Shown: positions 1 through 7,157 of the stretch, piece after piece
How positions within the stretch are numbered: position 1 is the first letter of the stretch
How the letters are laid out: each line of letters opens with the position of its first letter
Notes under the pieces: generated by a model
What the model saw: only the letters and a program-made list of their open reading frames with translations
The model's database searches: none
Told to the model about the DNA's origin: nothing
From: Lysobacterales bacterium
GTDB lineage: Bacteria > Pseudomonadota > Gammaproteobacteria > Xanthomonadales > SZUA-5
DNA length: 64,000 nucleotides
Reading direction: 5' to 3'
Assembly (NCBI GenBank): GCA_022844135.1
Contig: JALHMG010000025.1
Location: 16,938 to 80,937 of the forward strand
Program-made: the position numbers and the translations under genes

Positions 1-554
1 CGCGCGAACGGCAGGTCGAGCATCGCCAGGAAACTGGCGCGGCAGCGTTCTAGAGTATCGGTGGCCTCAAAGGCATTCGGCCGCTCGCCGCGCGCGGCGA
101 TGCGCTTGAGGCCTTCTTCCACGGGTAGATCGAAGATCACCAGCAGATCAGGCCTGGGTGCGAAGGCTTCGTTGTCGCGACGAATAACGTCTGAATCCAA
201 GCCGGCTGCGCCCTGGTAGGCCATGCTGGAGAAGTAATAGCGATCGAGCACGACCACCGCGCCGCGCTCCAGCGCGGGGCGAATCAGGGTGTCGACGTGT
301 TCGCGCCGATCGAGCAGCAGCAGGCGGTGTTCCTCTGCGGCCGTGAGTCGCCCGCTCGCCGCGCTGTCGCGCAACTGTTTGCCGTGCTGGCCGTAGGTCG
401 GCTCGCGACTGACAACGACTTCATGGCCCAACGCGCGCAGAACGTCTGCGAGCGCGCGGATTTGCGTCGATTTGCCAGCGCCGTCGATACCTTCGACGGC
501 GATGAGGAAGCCGGTGCTGGTGGGCGTGCTGGCCAGTCGCGTGGTCGCCGTCAT
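1..554 (-). CDS. tmk: Thymidylate kinase, 3' end cut by the window edge
   Basis: Phosphorylates dTMP to dTDP with ATP in the cytoplasm (dTTP synthesis). About 184 N-terminal codons are present and the C-terminus lies before base 1. Read on the minus strand, the protein has a P-loop GIDGAGKST near residue 26, a REPT stretch (the [10 protein letters not shown] region), and the [12 protein letters not shown] segment that carries the dTMP-kinase DR[YH] signature. The Walker-B-like strand reads [15 protein letters not shown]. The ATG at 554-552 gives a 17-residue tail before the first core strand, which is acceptable for the family. It follows the substrate-binding/OmpA gene on the same strand, separated by 78 bp that hold two REP palindromes. 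Identification is secure; only the C-terminal end cannot be described. Confidence 0.93.
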   Translation of the reverse strand, partial: MTATTRLASTPTSTGFLIAVEGIDGAGKSTQIRALADVLRALGHEVVVSREPTYGQHGKQLRDSAASGRLTAAEEHRLLLLDRREHVDTLIRPALERGAVVVLDRYYFSSMAYQGAAGLDSDVIRRDNEAFAPRPDLLVIFDLPVEEGLKRIAARGERPNAFEATDTLERCRASFLAMLDLPFA

Positions 555-558
555 GGTA

Positions 559-619
559 TGCGGACCCATGGTCCGCATCTGTGGGTTGAAGTGCTGGGAA
601 TGCGGACTATGGGTCCGCG
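559..619. repeat. Pair of inverted REP palindromes
   Basis: One palindrome at 559-577 has arms TGCGGACC/GGTCCGCA around CAT. A second, slightly diverged copy at 601-619 lies in the opposite orientation. They are the same family as the clusters flanking the RAYT gene at 28 kb and the cluster at 55.2 kb. The pair sits in the gap between the stop of the substrate-binding/OmpA gene and the tmk start, so the folded transcript would separate the two genes. Confidence 0.85.
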
Positions 620-632
620 TGCCAGAAGCGCG

Positions 633-2372
633 CTACTGGCTCTCCAACGGATACACCTTCACCTCCACGCGCCGGTTCTTGGCGTGGTTGTCGGCATCGC
701 TGACATCGGCCGGTCGCGCCCAGCCCATGCCTTGGGCAGAGAACTGGTTCGGGTCCATCGACGGGAACTTGCGCAGCAGTTCCTGCTTGACCGCATTGGC
801 GCGATTGGCCGACAGCTCGCGCACCGCCGAGTCCGGCACCTGGCCGCGCATCGAGCCGTCGGTGTGTCCCTCGATCACGATGCGCGCCGCGCCGTAAGAG
901 CCGGCGAGCTTGGCGATCTCTTCGAGCACAAAATCGACGTTCGGGTCATAAAGCTCTTCGACGCTTTTGCCGTTCTTGTCCTTGACCACTTTCTTGAATA
1001 AATCCCAGGAGTTCGGGAAGAAGTGCACGACCACGGTCTTGGTCAGGATTTCCGGGCTCTCGCTCTGGATGGCGCTGGCGCTCATCGGCGCGAAGTTGAT
1101 GCCGTAATTGCTGGTCTGGTTGGCGTATTTGGGCTCGTTCTGCAGCTTCTGCAGGATCGAGAAATCGACGATTTGATCGAAGCCGACGCGCGAAGTCACC
1201 GCGCCGATCTTGCGGTACATCACGTAGGCCGTATTGAAGGTCCGCTCGAAGTTCGTCGGGTTGTTGCGGTTCAAGAAAAACTCGCGGTTGTCGGCGAAAT
1301 TCGTCGAGTACGCGTCTGGCAACATCGCCAGCGCGTCAGCCGGCGGCAAGGAAAAACCTTCGGCGAGCATCGTCGCCACCTGTTGCTTGGCTTCCTGCGC
1401 CTCCAGCGCCGCCATGGCATCGAAGATGCCGCGCACCAGACCTTCCATGATGTCGCGGTTGTCTTTGGCGAAGTCGGCGCGCGCGAACCATACATCCGCG
1501 ATCAGCTTGTTCGCGGTGGCTGTCGACACCAGCAGTTTGTTGCCTTTGACGTCCGAGAGGTTGTAGATGTCCGGCGCCCACGACACCACGCCAGCGATTT
1601 TCTTGTCGGCGTTGAACGCGGCAGCGGCTTCGAACGCCGTGTTAGTGAAGCGGAAATCCACTTCCGCCGGTTCCACGCCCGAGTTGATCAAAGTGTTCAG
1701 CGCGAAAAAGTGCGAGGGCGAGTTTTGCGCCAGCACCACGGTTTTGCCGCGCAGATCCGAGGCCGTCTTGATCGCGTCGCGCACCACAATGCCGTCGCCG
1801 CCATTCGACCAGTCGATCTGTTGGAACACGCGCGGCATCACGCGCGAGTCTTTTTGCAGCGATTCCAGCAACAGCGGCAGCATGTCAACCGTGGCCCAGC
1901 CGATATGCACATCGCCCGCTGCGTACGCATCGCGCATCGCCACCGGATCGTCGATCAGCACCAGTTCCACCTTGAACGGCTGGCCGCCCGGCGCCGTCCA
2001 GGTTTTGTTCGCCTTGAAGCCGCCGTTGGCGTAAACGATTGGCGCCCAGCCGGCCCAGACATTGATCGCAAAGCGCACCGTGCGCTCTTGCATCGGCGTG
2101 TAGTTCGAAACGCCCTTGACGTCCGGGAGTTTTTGGCTCGGGACGTAGGCGTATTCCTTGACCGTGGTAATGCCGGCGCTATCGGGCGCCTCGGCGCCGC
2201 CGTCCGCCGGTGTTGCCGGTTCAGAGTCGCCCTGATCGGCCGGCTGACTGACCGCCAGCGCATCGCCGCTATCGCCCGACGGCGCTTTGAGCCGATACAT
2301 GGCGTAGCCGATCAGCCCTAAGATGACAAGCAGGACGACGAAGTAAAAGCCTGGTTTGGGTTGTCCGTTCAT
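633..2372 (-). CDS. Membrane-anchored substrate-binding-like / OmpA fusion protein
   Basis: Protein of 579 residues. Residues about 8-27 form one hydrophobic anchor (YFVVLLVILGLIGYAMYRL), followed by an acidic, Ala/Pro-rich linker to about residue 75. Residues about 95-400 look like a type-2 periplasmic substrate-binding fold of the phosphate/sulfonate kind (INVWAGWAPIVYANGG, GWATVDMLPLLLES, LRGKTVVLAQNSPS). Residues about 440-579 are an OmpA-like peptidoglycan-binding domain with IEGHTDGS and AKNRRVEVKVYP. Expected location is the periplasm, tethered to the inner membrane and binding the wall. No permease or ATPase gene is adjacent, so a transport role is doubtful. It lies downstream of pspA and brnTA on the same strand, and an envelope-stress or sensing role is an inference from that. 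Ligand unknown. Confidence 0.8.
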   Translation of the reverse strand: MNGQPKPGFYFVVLLVILGLIGYAMYRLKAPSGDSGDALAVSQPADQGDSEPATPADGGAEAPDSAGITTVKEYAYVPSQKLPDVKGVSNYTPMQERTVRFAINVWAGWAPIVYANGGFKANKTWTAPGGQPFKVELVLIDDPVAMRDAYAAGDVHIGWATVDMLPLLLESLQKDSRVMPRVFQQIDWSNGGDGIVVRDAIKTASDLRGKTVVLAQNSPSHFFALNTLINSGVEPAEVDFRFTNTAFEAAAAFNADKKIAGVVSWAPDIYNLSDVKGNKLLVSTATANKLIADVWFARADFAKDNRDIMEGLVRGIFDAMAALEAQEAKQQVATMLAEGFSLPPADALAMLPDAYSTNFADNREFFLNRNNPTNFERTFNTAYVMYRKIGAVTSRVGFDQIVDFSILQKLQNEPKYANQTSNYGINFAPMSASAIQSESPEILTKTVVVHFFPNSWDLFKKVVKDKNGKSVEELYDPNVDFVLEEIAKLAGSYGAARIVIEGHTDGSMRGQVPDSAVRELSANRANAVKQELLRKFPSMDPNQFSAQGMGWARPADVSDADNHAKNRRVEVKVYPLESQ

Positions 2373-2403
2373 TCGCTCTGGCTTCCGTTTCTCAAAGGGG
2401 TTT

Positions 2404-2616
2404 TCAGATCACCGCGTCGACGAGCGCCATATCTTTCTTCAATAGCTCGTTGACAAAATCGTTCACCGCTACACCCTTGGCTTGTGCACGTGCATTCACC
2501 CACTGCTGCACTTCGGTTTCCAAGTAGACCGGCAGGATGACCTCGGCGTTCGGACGATAGAATTTTCCGCGCTCGGCGCCGCTGAAATCGTATTGTTCTC
2601 GCATGTCGTTGCTCAC
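2404..2616 (-). CDS. brnA: BrnA-type antitoxin
   Basis: Antitoxin of 70 residues with the family hallmarks YDFSGAERGKFYRP at the N-terminus, a LPVYLETEVQQWV strand-helix element and the C-terminal VNDFVNELLKKD helix. It resembles BrnA, which binds BrnT and represses the shared promoter. It begins with GTG at 2616-2614, one base after the brnT stop (TGA-A-GTG), so translation is probably coupled; an in-frame ATG at 2604-2602 is an alternative start. Toxin before antitoxin is the normal brnTA order. The DNA around it is more AT-rich than its neighbours. No second antitoxin is present. Confidence 0.85.
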   Translation of the reverse strand: MSNDMREQYDFSGAERGKFYRPNAEVILPVYLETEVQQWVNARAQAKGVAVNDFVNELLKKDMALVDAVI

Positions 2617-2617
2617 T

Positions 2618-2917
2618 TCAATTCAGGTATTGGTCGCGTTCTTGGGAGGTCGGTCGACGCGCCGAAATGATTCTCACCAAGTACTCATTCGGGTCGATTT
2701 CAACTACTGTATGCACCACCACGAGCAGTTGCTGATCGCTGGATAGTCCAATAGTGACCCACCTGTCCTCAGACCCGCCATGGTCGTCATCGTAGCGAGT
2801 TGCAGCGAATGGGTCCAGGAACACAGTTGAGGCGCTTTCGAAAGCGACGCCGTGTTTGCGCTCATTGCTGAGCGCCTTAACGACATCCCAATCGTATCGA
2901 AGCTTCGGCCCGGTCAA
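2618..2917 (-). CDS. brnT: BrnT-type ribonuclease toxin
   Basis: Toxin of 99 residues, the normal BrnT length. It has the family pattern YDWDVVKALSNERKHGVAFE at residues about 8-27, then FLDPFAATRYDDDH, a conserved TIGLSSDQQLLVVVHT core and the C-terminal RIISARRPTSQERDQY. BrnT is an RNase fold that arrests translation until neutralised by BrnA, encoded directly downstream. The gene lies between pspA (12 bp upstream) and the substrate-binding/OmpA gene, so the pair splits what otherwise looks like an envelope-stress operon. Full-length and probably intact. Confidence 0.88.
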   Translation of the reverse strand: MTGPKLRYDWDVVKALSNERKHGVAFESASTVFLDPFAATRYDDDHGGSEDRWVTIGLSSDQQLLVVVHTVVEIDPNEYLVRIISARRPTSQERDQYLN

Positions 2918-2929
2918 GCGAAACGAGCC

Positions 2930-3661
2930 CTACTGCGCCGGCCCCAATTCCTTCTGCGCCGGCGCCGGCTGCGCGGTCTCGGGCGTGACCATGCCCAAGC
3001 TCATCTCCATTCTCTTCAGCGCGTCATCGGCCATCTGCGATTCCATGGCTTCTTCGGCCTTGATATCGGCGATGCCGCGCTCGGACAAGTCCGCCGCTAC
3101 GCGCACCGCGCCGCGATTCTTGTCGATGCGGTCTTGCACCACTTGCTCTAACTGACCGAAGTCGGTGGTGACGTTGAAATTGAAGCTTTCGGAGAGCTTG
3201 GCGACCTCGGCCTCGGCCTCGCTCATCTTGATCTCGGCGTCGTAGCGCTGAATCTTCTGGCGCACCTCGCCGAGCTTCTTGGTGGCGTGCTGGATCTTTT
3301 TCAGATTGTTGTTGTAGCTCTCCTCGTGCATCGCCAACTGCTCGTTGTTGGCTTCGAGATCCTTCTTCGCTTTTTCCATTTCCAGCGCGAACTTCGCGGC
3401 CGTGGCGCGATCGCCCGCTTTCAGGTACGCCTTGGCCTGCGCTTCGAGTTGCGCAACGTGGCGCTGGCCTTCCTTTACCTGGCGCGACACGCGCTCGACC
3501 AGCGCCCGGTACTGCTCCAGGCCCACACGTCCCTGTTTCAGCTCTTCGACCGACTTATCGTACTCGTATTGCATTTGCGCAATCGGGTCGGCTTCCCAGA
3601 AAAAATTCGCCAGTTTGTTGAGCTGCGCGCGAAACGACGACCACAGTTTTTGAAAGATCAT
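2930..3661 (-). CDS. pspA: PspA/IM30 (ESCRT-III-like) membrane-stress protein
   Basis: Protein of 243 residues and almost wholly charged helices, as in PspA/IM30/Vipp1. The amphipathic N-terminal helix MIFQKLWSSFRAQLNKLANF is followed by DPIAQMQYEYDKSVEEL, the usual start of the first coiled-coil hairpin. Long helices run from about 30 to 215, with a Pro/Gln-rich C-terminal tail. Proteins of this family assemble on the inner membrane and protect it under stress. The start at 3661 has GGGAAT just upstream and places the amphipathic helix at the N-terminus; a longer reading from 3724 would bury it. No pspF, pspB or pspC is adjacent, so it is not the enterobacterial psp operon. Confidence 0.88.
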   Translation of the reverse strand: MIFQKLWSSFRAQLNKLANFFWEADPIAQMQYEYDKSVEELKQGRVGLEQYRALVERVSRQVKEGQRHVAQLEAQAKAYLKAGDRATAAKFALEMEKAKKDLEANNEQLAMHEESYNNNLKKIQHATKKLGEVRQKIQRYDAEIKMSEAEAEVAKLSESFNFNVTTDFGQLEQVVQDRIDKNRGAVRVAADLSERGIADIKAEEAMESQMADDALKRMEMSLGMVTPETAQPAPAQKELGPAQ

Positions 3662-4012
3662 GGGCGATTCCCAGTGAAAGCCGCGATGGTAAGCAACTAT
3701 CGGGGCGCGCGCGGCCAGGTGCAAGGGTGACGTTCGGGAGGCAGCCGTGATCGGCGCGGCAGCGGGCTGCGAATCCAGGAAAAGAGCAGGCAGCGGGGGA
3801 CGCAGAAGATGATTCGCCTCGACGGTTCTTCAAGCGACACGTTCGTATGCCGGGGGCTTTGTTTCGATGGATTCCGTGAAGGCCAAGGCAACGCCCCACC
3901 ACTTTGCAGTCGCAACAATCGCCGCCCGCGCCTATCGCATGACGTTCGCGCTTGCTTGTTAACCGCATGGTCGAGCTAGAATCAAATTCCGATGTCAAGC
4001 AGGGCGGAAATC
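3662..4012. other. Intergenic region between divergent pspA and response regulator genes
   Basis: 351 bp without a convincing gene. A possible sigma70-like promoter towards the response regulator has TAGAAT at 3977-3982 with TTGCTT at 3952-3957; the 19-base spacer is long. Nothing else recognisable was seen. Confidence 0.35.
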
Positions 4013-4384
4013 ATGGCCAAAGTACTGATCGTCGACGATTCGCCGTCGCAGCTTCTGGTGCTCAAGCGCATCGTCGAAGGTTTGGGCCATTCTGTGGTCA
4101 CTGCAGAGGATGGCAATCAAGGGGTTGCGATGGCCAAGCAACATCTGCCGGATCTGATCCTGATGGACGTGGTGATGCCGAACTTGAACGGCTTTCAGGC
4201 CACGCGCACCATTGCGCGCGAGAAAACCACCAGCCACATCCCGGTGATTCTGGTGACAACCAAGGATCAGGAGACTGACCGGGTGTGGGGTTTGCGCCAG
4301 GGCGCCAAGGGTTACATCACCAAGCCGGTGAACGAGAGCCAGCTGATCAAGGCGATCCAGGAATTCATGCCTGCGGGGCGATAG
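4013..4384 (+). CDS. Single-domain CheY-like response regulator (PilH-like)
   Basis: Protein of 123 residues consisting only of a receiver domain. The acidic pair is D8-D9, the phosphoacceptor D52 (LILMDVVMP), the switch Thr T82/T83 (VTTKD) and the conserved Lys K104 (ITKPV). It has no output domain, so it must act by protein contact; in Xanthomonadales such proteins (PilG/PilH) commonly serve the twitching-motility chemosensory path, which is an inference here because no pil genes are adjacent. The ATG at 4013 is preferred over 3992 because GGCGGA lies just upstream and the domain starts immediately. Confidence 0.88.
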   Translation: MAKVLIVDDSPSQLLVLKRIVEGLGHSVVTAEDGNQGVAMAKQHLPDLILMDVVMPNLNGFQATRTIAREKTTSHIPVILVTTKDQETDRVWGLRQGAKGYITKPVNESQLIKAIQEFMPAGR

Positions 4385-4486
4385 CCCGGCGATCGTCGGC
4401 TGTTTTTTGCTGACGGGCTGCCCGTCATCGCGATGTAGCGCTGGCATTGCTATCGTCTGCGGCCTTCTGATCGTTTACTCGGGCCC

Positions 4487-4993
4487 ATGTTCGCGCTGCA
4501 ATCCGCCACTTTCGACACCAAAGCCGATTTTTACGAAGATCTCGTCCAGCAGGCCACGCACTTGCTGGCGGGCGAGCCTGATCGCATCGCCAATGCGGCG
4601 AATTTCTCCTCGCTCATCTACCACGCTCTAAGCGAGGTCAATTGGGCAGGCTTTTACTTCTTCGATGGCAAAGAGCTGGTGGTGGGGCCGTTCCAGGGCA
4701 AGCCCGCGTGCGTGCGCATTGCGCTTGAGCGTGGCGTGTGCGGCGCGGCGGCGCGCACGCGGCAAACCCAGCGGGTCGCCGATGTGCATGCTTTCCCTGG
4801 ACACATCGCCTGCGACGCCGCGTCGCGCTCGGAGATCGTGATACCGTTGCTGCTGGGCGAGGAGCTGTTGGGCGTGCTCGACATCGACAGTCCCATCCCC
4901 AACCGATTCGATGCCGACGACGAAGCCGGCCTGACGCGTCTGGCCGCCGTTTTCGTCGACGCCTGCCGAGGAGCTGCCAATGGCCGCCAGTGA
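4487..4993 (+). CDS. msrC: Free methionine-(R)-sulfoxide reductase, GAF-domain
   Basis: Cytoplasmic enzyme reducing free L-methionine-R-sulfoxide, using thioredoxin as electron donor in this family. The 168-residue protein is one GAF domain. The three family cysteines are Cys75 (GKPACVRI), Cys85 (GVCGAAA) and Cys109 (GHIACDAASRSEIV); VGPFQGKPAC and SRSEIVIPL are typical of fRMsr. Its 3' end overlaps the TfoX C-domain gene by 14 bp, so the two are probably translated together. A generic GAF sensor is unlikely given the Cys triad. Confidence 0.92.
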   Translation: MFALQSATFDTKADFYEDLVQQATHLLAGEPDRIANAANFSSLIYHALSEVNWAGFYFFDGKELVVGPFQGKPACVRIALERGVCGAAARTRQTQRVADVHAFPGHIACDAASRSEIVIPLLLGEELLGVLDIDSPIPNRFDADDEAGLTRLAAVFVDACRGAANGRQ

Positions 4994-5369
4994 GAAAATC
5001 CGCAATGTCGGTCCGAAGAGTGCGGCATGGCTGCGCCAGGTGGGCATCCGCACCGAGGCCGATTTGCGCGCGATTGGGGCGGTAGCGGCTTATCGCAAAG
5101 TCAAAGTCGCCGGATTCAAGCCGACGTTGAACCTGCTGTACTCGATGGCCGGTGCGGAAGACGACTGCCATTGGACGCAACTGGCCGAAGAGCGCAAAGC
5201 GGCCCTGCTCGCCGCTGCCGAGGCGATCGATCAGGAAATGGCGGCGCGCAAAACCGCCAGACGCCTCGGGCAAACCAACGTTGGCCAATCGATCGTCGAT
5301 AAGGCGCTGAATTTTGCCGAGCCGGTCGACACCAGCGCGCCGGCGGGCGGCGGCGGGGACGAGGATTAG
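4980..5369 (+). CDS. TfoX C-terminal-domain protein
   Basis: Protein of 129 residues. Residues about 5-88 match the TfoX/Sxy C-terminal domain: IRNVGPKSAAWLRQVGIRT is a helix-hairpin-helix-like entry, followed by LRAIGAVAAYRKVK and FKPTLNLLYSM. The N-terminal TfoX domain is missing, as in many stand-alone members. The tail after residue 95 is Ala/Gly/Asp-rich and probably disordered. The family name comes from competence regulation in Haemophilus and Vibrio; a regulatory role for this single-domain form is not established. It overlaps msrC by 14 bp. Confidence 0.85.
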   Translation: MAASEKIRNVGPKSAAWLRQVGIRTEADLRAIGAVAAYRKVKVAGFKPTLNLLYSMAGAEDDCHWTQLAEERKAALLAAAEAIDQEMAARKTARRLGQTNVGQSIVDKALNFAEPVDTSAPAGGGGDED

Positions 5370-5495
5370 GGCTTCTTGCGTCACGAAGACCCGAAGAAAA
5401 TTGGCCAGGTTGCTTTGCGCTGAGTTATCGACGTTCGCTGTTGCGGCGCGGACTCGGCTTCGCTATTCAGCTGTTTTGGCCCGCGTTATTCGCCC

Positions 5496-7157
5496 ATGCT
5501 AGGCATCGACCTTGGCACCACCAACTCACTGGCAGCGATTTTTGTCGACGGCCAGACACAGCTGATTCCTAACGCGCTTGGGCATGTCATGACCCCGTCG
5601 GCGGTGAGCGTCGAGCCTGCCGGCACGGTGCTCGTAGGCCTCGCCGCGCGCGAGCGGCATGCCACCGCCCCGCAAGACACTGCGCTGGCGTTCAAGCGCT
5701 TCATGGGCACCGACCACATCGTCAAATTGCGCGGCCAGAAGTTTCGCGCCGAAGAGTTGTCGGCGCTGGTGCTGCGTTCGCTCAAGGCCGATGCCGAGGC
5801 GCACCTCGGGCACGCCATCGACGAGGCGGTGATCACGGTGCCGGCTTATTTCAATCAATTGCAGCGTAAGGCCACGCAGACGGCGGCCACATTGGCCGGA
5901 TTGAGGGTCGCGCGGCTGCTCAATGAGCCGACGGCCGCTGGTCTTGCCTATGGTCTGCAAGAGCGCGCCGATCACACCACCTTCCTGGTGTTCGATCTGG
6001 GCGGCGGTACCTTCGATGTGTCGGTGCTCGAATACTTCGACGGCGTGGTGCAGGTGCGAGCCAGCGCTGGCGATACGCGGCTGGGCGGCGAGGATTGGGT
6101 GCGGGCGCTGCTCGATGGCGCCATGGCCGCGCTGAACTTGAGCGCATCGCAAAGGGAACAGCTGCGCGGCAATGGCCTGGCGCTGCGCGCGGCGGAGCAA
6201 GCGAAGCGCGACCTGAGCGAGCGCGCGCAGACCACGCTGCAGCTGCCCGGCTTTGCGGCGCAGCCGCTCAGCCGGGACGCCTTCGAGAGCGCATCGAGCG
6301 AGCTGATGCTGCGTTTGCGCCGGCCCATCGAACGCGCGCTTGGCGATGCGCGGCTGAACTCTGGTGAGCTCGGTGAGGTGGTACTCGTGGGCGGCGCAAC
6401 GCGCATGCCGATGATTCGCCATGCGGTGGCGCGCCTGTTCGGCAAGTTGCCGCTGCGCACCATCAATCCCGATGAGACCATCGCCCGCGGCGCGGCGATC
6501 CAGGCGGCGCTCCTGGCCCGCGATGCCGCGCTAGAGGAGGTGGTGCTGACCGATGTGATGCCCTATTCGCTGGGCCTGGGCATCGTCGACGATCGTTTCT
6601 CGCCCATTATCGAACGTAACATGCCGGTGCCGGTATCGCGCATCGGGCGCTATCACACGGTTCGCGACTACCAGACCAAGCTCGATCTGGACATTTGCCA
6701 GGGCGAATCGCCGATCGCGAGCGAGAACCTGCAGTTGCAGCGGGTCAGCGTCAACGTGCCGCCATTGCCCAAAGGCGAGGCGATGGTCGATGTGCGTTTC
6801 TCCTACGATGCCAATGGTTTGCTGGTGGTGGACATCGCCGATGTGCACACTGGGGAAATCACTAACGTTGTTATCCAGCAGCGCGAGCACGAACTCGTCG
6901 GCGAGGCACTGGCAGAGGCGCTGAAGGCGCTCGATCGCATCAAGATCCATCCGCGCGAGCACCAGCAAAACGCCGTGCTGCTGGAACGCTGCAAGCGCCT
7001 GTATGAAGATCGTCTCGGTGCCGAGCGCATGCAAATCCAGGAGGCGCTGGTCGCCTTTCAAAACGCGCTCGATGGTCAGGACCCAGAAGTGATCGCACGC
7101 GTCCGCGGACAAGTGCAGAGCTTTCTCGATGAGATCGACCGAGGCTTCGTGTTGTGA
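5496..7157 (+). CDS. hscC: HscC-type Hsp70 chaperone
   Basis: Protein of 553 residues, shorter than DnaK (about 638) and close to HscC. The N-terminal ATPase opens with GIDLGTTNSLAAIF, followed by the LNEPTAAGLAYG and FDLGGGTFDVSVLEY phosphate loops and the adenosine motif VVLVGGATRMP. The substrate-binding part is short and begins at about residue 360 (DVMPYSLGLGIVDDRFSPII, where DnaK has DVTPLSLGIET). The C-terminal lid is reduced, and the EEVD-like tail of DnaK is absent. The next gene encodes a J-like membrane protein overlapping by GTGA, matching the hscC-djlB neighbourhood of E. coli, so the pair probably forms a specialised chaperone at the membrane. Confidence 0.9.
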   Translation: MLGIDLGTTNSLAAIFVDGQTQLIPNALGHVMTPSAVSVEPAGTVLVGLAARERHATAPQDTALAFKRFMGTDHIVKLRGQKFRAEELSALVLRSLKADAEAHLGHAIDEAVITVPAYFNQLQRKATQTAATLAGLRVARLLNEPTAAGLAYGLQERADHTTFLVFDLGGGTFDVSVLEYFDGVVQVRASAGDTRLGGEDWVRALLDGAMAALNLSASQREQLRGNGLALRAAEQAKRDLSERAQTTLQLPGFAAQPLSRDAFESASSELMLRLRRPIERALGDARLNSGELGEVVLVGGATRMPMIRHAVARLFGKLPLRTINPDETIARGAAIQAALLARDAALEEVVLTDVMPYSLGLGIVDDRFSPIIERNMPVPVSRIGRYHTVRDYQTKLDLDICQGESPIASENLQLQRVSVNVPPLPKGEAMVDVRFSYDANGLLVVDIADVHTGEITNVVIQQREHELVGEALAEALKALDRIKIHPREHQQNAVLLERCKRLYEDRLGAERMQIQEALVAFQNALDGQDPEVIARVRGQVQSFLDEIDRGFVL

